Both the position numbers and the translations under genes were made by a program. A model generated the notes under the pieces. That model did no database searches and had not been told where the DNA came from. It was given only the letters and a program-made list of their open reading frames with translations. 7,451 bases of DNA from Nitrospiraceae bacterium (GTDB lineage: Bacteria; Nitrospirota; Thermodesulfovibrionia; UBA6902). This document shows, one piece after another, positions 5,377-7,451 of this stretch. The DNA is taken from NCBI GenBank assembly GCA_020354155.1, contig CP070644.1, forward strand, positions 1,803,494-1,810,944, written 5' to 3'. How positions within the stretch are numbered: the stretch's first letter is position 1; every line of letters starts with the position of its first letter.

Positions 5377-6039
5377 ATGGAAAGGCATATCTGGCCCGGA
5401 GATATTCAGACTGCACGACGTATTCAGATTGAACTGAGCAAGAGGGTAACGATATGCCCTCTGCGAAAAAGACCATCTCTGATCGCAGGCGTCGATGCCG
5501 CCTTTTGCGGAGAATTGGTCATAGCCGTTGCTTCTGTCTTTGCCTATCCTTCTCTTATCCACAGATATGATGCCACTTCACGCGGGGATGTCAGGTTTCC
5601 TTACATACCCGGTTTGCTCAGTTTCAGGGAAGGACAGGCCTTCATCAGTGCCATAAAAAAACTGAAGACCATACCCGATGTGATCATTGTTGACGGGCAG
5701 GGCATTGCCCACCCTCTGGGAATCGGCATTGCTTCGCATATCGGTGTACTGCTTGGCATCCCGACGATAGGATGCGCAAAGACACGGCTTGTGGGTGAGC
5801 ATGCCGAGCCCGGCCCGGAAAGGGGACAATGGACACCTCTTACCTATAAAAAAGAAAGGATCGGTGCTGTGCTGAGGACACGTGATGGTGTCAAGCCTGT
5901 TTTTGTTTCTCCGGGGAATCTCATAGATCTGGACTCATCCATAGAAATAGTACTTCATTCCCTGACCCGGTACCGGCTCCCTGAGCCCATCAGGAGAGCC
6001 GACCGTCTCTCAAAGGAACTCAGTAAAAGGAATGTGTGA
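5377..6039 (+). CDS. nfi: endonuclease V (Nfi, deoxyinosine 3' endonuclease)
   Basis: Nicks DNA at the second phosphodiester bond 3' to deoxyinosine and some other lesions, starting repair of deaminated adenine. 220 residues, typical length. Family motifs in order: AGVDAAF with catalytic D40, FPYIPGLLSFRE with Y76 and E85, DGQGIAHPLGIGIASHIG with D106 and H112, GCAKTRLVGE with K135, and LPEPIRRADRLS near the C-terminus. These match the known Mg-binding acidic residues (Thermotoga D43, E89, D110), the wedge Tyr80 and Lys139 with a constant 3-4 residue offset. ATG 5377 is the first start after an in-frame TGA at 5362, and it has no ribosome binding site. It sits between nfo and a radical SAM repair-type gene, all on one strand but each with its own -10 motif. 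The identification is secure. Confidence 0.96.
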   Translation: MERHIWPGDIQTARRIQIELSKRVTICPLRKRPSLIAGVDAAFCGELVIAVASVFAYPSLIHRYDATSRGDVRFPYIPGLLSFREGQAFISAIKKLKTIPDVIIVDGQGIAHPLGIGIASHIGVLLGIPTIGCAKTRLVGEHAEPGPERGQWTPLTYKKERIGAVLRTRDGVKPVFVSPGNLIDLDSSIEIVLHSLTRYRLPEPIRRADRLSKELSKRNV

Positions 6040-6065
6040 ATGATCCCGGCAGGTATAATTATCGT

Positions 6066-6081
6066 CAGGAAGCACATCCTG
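6066..6081. repeat. short inverted repeat between nfi and the radical SAM gene
   Basis: CAGGA (6066-6070) pairs with TCCTG (6077-6081) around a 6-base loop, extendable by G-T pairs, with a short run of T nearby. It could be a weak terminator for nfi or an operator overlapping the -35 area of the next promoter. A separate TATAAT at 6054-6059 lies just upstream, but no -35 is visible for it. Confidence 0.25.
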
Positions 6082-6091
6082 GTTTCACCTT

Positions 6092-6100
6092 TGCTATAAT
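6092..6100 (+). promoter_or_regulatory. extended -10 promoter element of the radical SAM gene (predicted leaderless start)
   Basis: TGCTATAAT gives TG-n plus a perfect TATAAT (6095-6100). It ends 5 bases before ATG 6106. The TAA inside the hexamer (6097-6099) is in frame with the gene, so no upstream start is possible and no ribosome binding site fits. No clear -35 is seen at the expected distance. Confidence 0.6.
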
Positions 6101-6105
6101 CACCT

Positions 6106-7239
6106 ATGACAAGATCGCTTGGAACTATCGACAAACTGAAGCTCCTCTCCAATGATTCCCAGTATGATCTGGCATGTGCCTGCGGGACCGGCAAGGAAGA
6201 CAGGCGGACACGGGGCAGCGACGGAAGGTGGCTCTACCCTGTCTCCCTTCCCCAGGGCGGCTACTCGGTGCTTCTGAAGACGCTTCTCTCCAATGCCTGT
6301 GTCAATGACTGCAAATACTGCCCTCTCAGGGCCGAATCAAGCCTGCGCCGCTGCACCCTTCAGCCGGAGGAGGTGGCCCGTGTTTTCATGGAATACCAGA
6401 GAGGAAAAGAGGTGTTCGGCCTCTTCCTGAGTTCTGGTGTTATCAGGAGCCCTGACTATACAATGGACAGGATAAATGCCGTTGCCCGGCTGTTGAGGAA
6501 GAAATACGAGTACAGAGGATACATTCATCTGAAGATCATCCCCGGAGCCTCTGATGCCGCCATCGAGGATTCAGTTTCCCTTGCAAGCGCAGTATCACTC
6601 AATATCGAGACACCTGGCAAAAAACACTTCGCAGTCCTTTCTGATAAAAAAGATTATGACAGGGACATTATCCATCCCCTGAAAGTGATGAGCAGGCTCA
6701 CGGGCAGGGGAATGAAGTATTCCAGGGTCACGTGCACAACACAGTTCATCGTGGGAGCTTCCGATGAGAAAGACGCTGACATTATGCACTATATGGCAGG
6801 GCTCTATGAGCGGCTGAAATTCAGAAGGGTATATTTTTCTGCCTATCAGAAAGGCCTTGGCGATCCCCATATTCCCGGCGAGCGGCAGTTCCTTGCGATC
6901 CCCGAAGAAAGGTTCATGCGTGAACACAGGTTATACCAGACTGACTACCTCATGCGCAAGTACGGCTTTAAGAGCAGCGACATTCCCCTGGACCAGAAAG
7001 GAAATCTGAGGTTGGATAAAGACCCCAAACAGGTATGGGCTGACCATCACCCTGAATACTATCCAGTGAGACTCAACACTGCTGAGAAAGATGCACTCCT
7101 GAAGGTGCCCGGTCTTGGCCCGCTGTCAGTGAGCAGGATCCTGACTGCACGAAAGAAAGGGCGGATCAGAAACCTGGAGCAGATCGGGATACGGGGCAGA
7201 AGGCTTAAGCTTGCAGGACAGTATGTTGTTGCCGAGTGA
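6106..7239 (+). CDS. radical SAM protein with C-terminal helix-hairpin-helix, putative DNA modification/repair
   Basis: 377 residues, probably cytoplasmic. The radical SAM cluster motif CxxxCxxC is C65-C69-C72 (SNACVNDCKYCPLR), which should bind a 4Fe-4S cluster and S-adenosylmethionine. Other Cys residues are C24 and C26 (DLACACG), C83 and C210. Residues about 105-245 carry the expected barrel segments (GLFLSSGV, HLKIIPGAS, SLNIETP, TTQFIVGAS). Residues about 325-362 form a helix-hairpin-helix (LLKVPGLGPLSVSRIL, then a second turn near LEQIGI), a non-specific DNA-binding element. The order matches the family known as putative DNA modification/repair radical SAM proteins, often paired with a uracil-DNA-glycosylase-like gene (TIGRFAM rSAM_link_UDG, from memory). 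That partner is absent from the visible downstream sequence; instead nfi and nfo lie upstream. The reaction catalysed is not established. Family call is strong, function is inference. Confidence 0.9.
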   Translation: MTRSLGTIDKLKLLSNDSQYDLACACGTGKEDRRTRGSDGRWLYPVSLPQGGYSVLLKTLLSNACVNDCKYCPLRAESSLRRCTLQPEEVARVFMEYQRGKEVFGLFLSSGVIRSPDYTMDRINAVARLLRKKYEYRGYIHLKIIPGASDAAIEDSVSLASAVSLNIETPGKKHFAVLSDKKDYDRDIIHPLKVMSRLTGRGMKYSRVTCTTQFIVGASDEKDADIMHYMAGLYERLKFRRVYFSAYQKGLGDPHIPGERQFLAIPEERFMREHRLYQTDYLMRKYGFKSSDIPLDQKGNLRLDKDPKQVWADHHPEYYPVRLNTAEKDALLKVPGLGPLSVSRILTARKKGRIRNLEQIGIRGRRLKLAGQYVVAE

Positions 7240-7412
7240 TATTAATAGATACTTCTAAGTCCGTTCTAAATCCAGGAATGAATCAGTATGGATTAATCTT
7301 GCATCTGAAAAACAATAATGTTATTTTCTATTAAATAATCAGCTGACATTCCGGATCGTTCTCATGAATATCAAGCGATACACCGCTGAATAGCGGAAGA
7401 GGGAAATATGAC
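7240..7412. other. intergenic region before the last gene
   Basis: 173 bases without a coding call. It is A+T-rich in the first 100 bases. I found no strong intrinsic terminator for the radical SAM gene; the best pairing (AACA/TGTT around 7310-7322) is weak. A small hairpin, CCGCT (7383-7387) with AGCGG (7392-7396), sits directly before the ribosome binding site of the next gene and could influence its translation. Confidence 0.4.
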
Positions 7413-7451
7413 ATGAAGAAAGCTATGAAACTAATTATATCGGTCTGTTTT
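7413..7451 (+). CDS. start of an exported protein (3' partial)
   Basis: ATG 7413 opens M-K-K-A-M-K-L-I-I-S-V-C-F to the window edge, which looks like the basic n-region and the beginning of the hydrophobic core of a signal peptide. AGAGGG at 7398-7403 lies 9 bases upstream. The ATG at 7408 is followed at once by an in-frame TGA and is not used. Too little is visible to name the product or tell a lipoprotein from an ordinary secreted protein. Confidence 0.65.
   Translation, partial: MKKAMKLIISVCF

Noticed and set aside
6595..6927. 110-codon minus-strand frame inside the radical SAM gene
   Set aside because: It is antisense to well-conserved coding sequence, with no independent evidence of coding.
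1..7451. CRISPR arrays, tRNA or rRNA genes, insertion sequences
   Set aside because: No spaced direct repeats, cloverleaf-like sequence, transposase motif or terminal inverted repeats were seen.

Overview
The window looks like chromosome from a Gram-negative (diderm), probably anaerobic or microaerophilic bacterium. The envelope genes (an OmpA/MotB-type peptidoglycan-binding domain, a LysM L,D-transpeptidase, an alanine-zipper lipoprotein) imply an outer membrane. The Cys-rich GAF and PAS style of the regulator and the radical SAM/helix-hairpin-helix protein are of kinds I associate with Desulfobacterota (former Deltaproteobacteria) or Nitrospirota. That assignment is an inference from protein style, not a search. 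I see no mobile element, CRISPR array, tRNA or rRNA.

Layout. (1) 1-2164 is an envelope section: the 3' part of a coiled-coil OmpA-family protein (1-780, cut by the window edge), a secreted LysM/YkuD L,D-transpeptidase (935-1858, GTG start), and, convergent to it, a small lipoprotein (2164-1859, minus strand). The lipoprotein is built from AxxAxxA heptads and ends in lysine. The two convergent stop codons abut without a spare base. (2) 2165-2540 is an A+T-rich, gene-free stretch with a possible structured leader and a terminator-like hairpin ahead of the next gene. (3) 2541-3905 encodes a one-piece signalling protein: Cys-rich GAF, PAS with a Cys/His motif, and a C-terminal PilZ domain with both c-di-GMP-binding signatures. 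A 229-base gap follows that may hold decayed coding sequence. (4) 4135-4389 is a small zinc-ribbon/transmembrane protein with a TTG start and a strong ribosome binding site. (5) 4473-7239 is a DNA-repair block: endonuclease IV (nfo), endonuclease V (nfi) and a radical SAM protein with a C-terminal HhH DNA-binding motif. (6) 7413-7451 is the start of another exported protein, cut by the window edge.

How the genes may work together. Transpeptidase and lipoprotein resemble the Ldt/Braun lipoprotein pair of enterobacteria, in which an L,D-transpeptidase joins the C-terminal lysine of an outer-membrane lipoprotein to peptidoglycan. The OmpA-type protein next door would bind peptidoglycan non-covalently. 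In the repair block, endonuclease V would nick at deaminated bases (inosine), endonuclease IV would process abasic sites, and the radical SAM protein belongs to a family linked to DNA modification or repair but without an established reaction.

The two most interesting signals are this possible lipoprotein tethering pair, and the fact that each of the three repair genes has an extended -10 promoter motif (TGnTAYAAT) ending only 5-8 bases before its start codon with no Shine-Dalgarno sequence. That arrangement predicts separately transcribed, leaderless mRNAs, whereas other genes in the window have recognisable ribosome binding sites.
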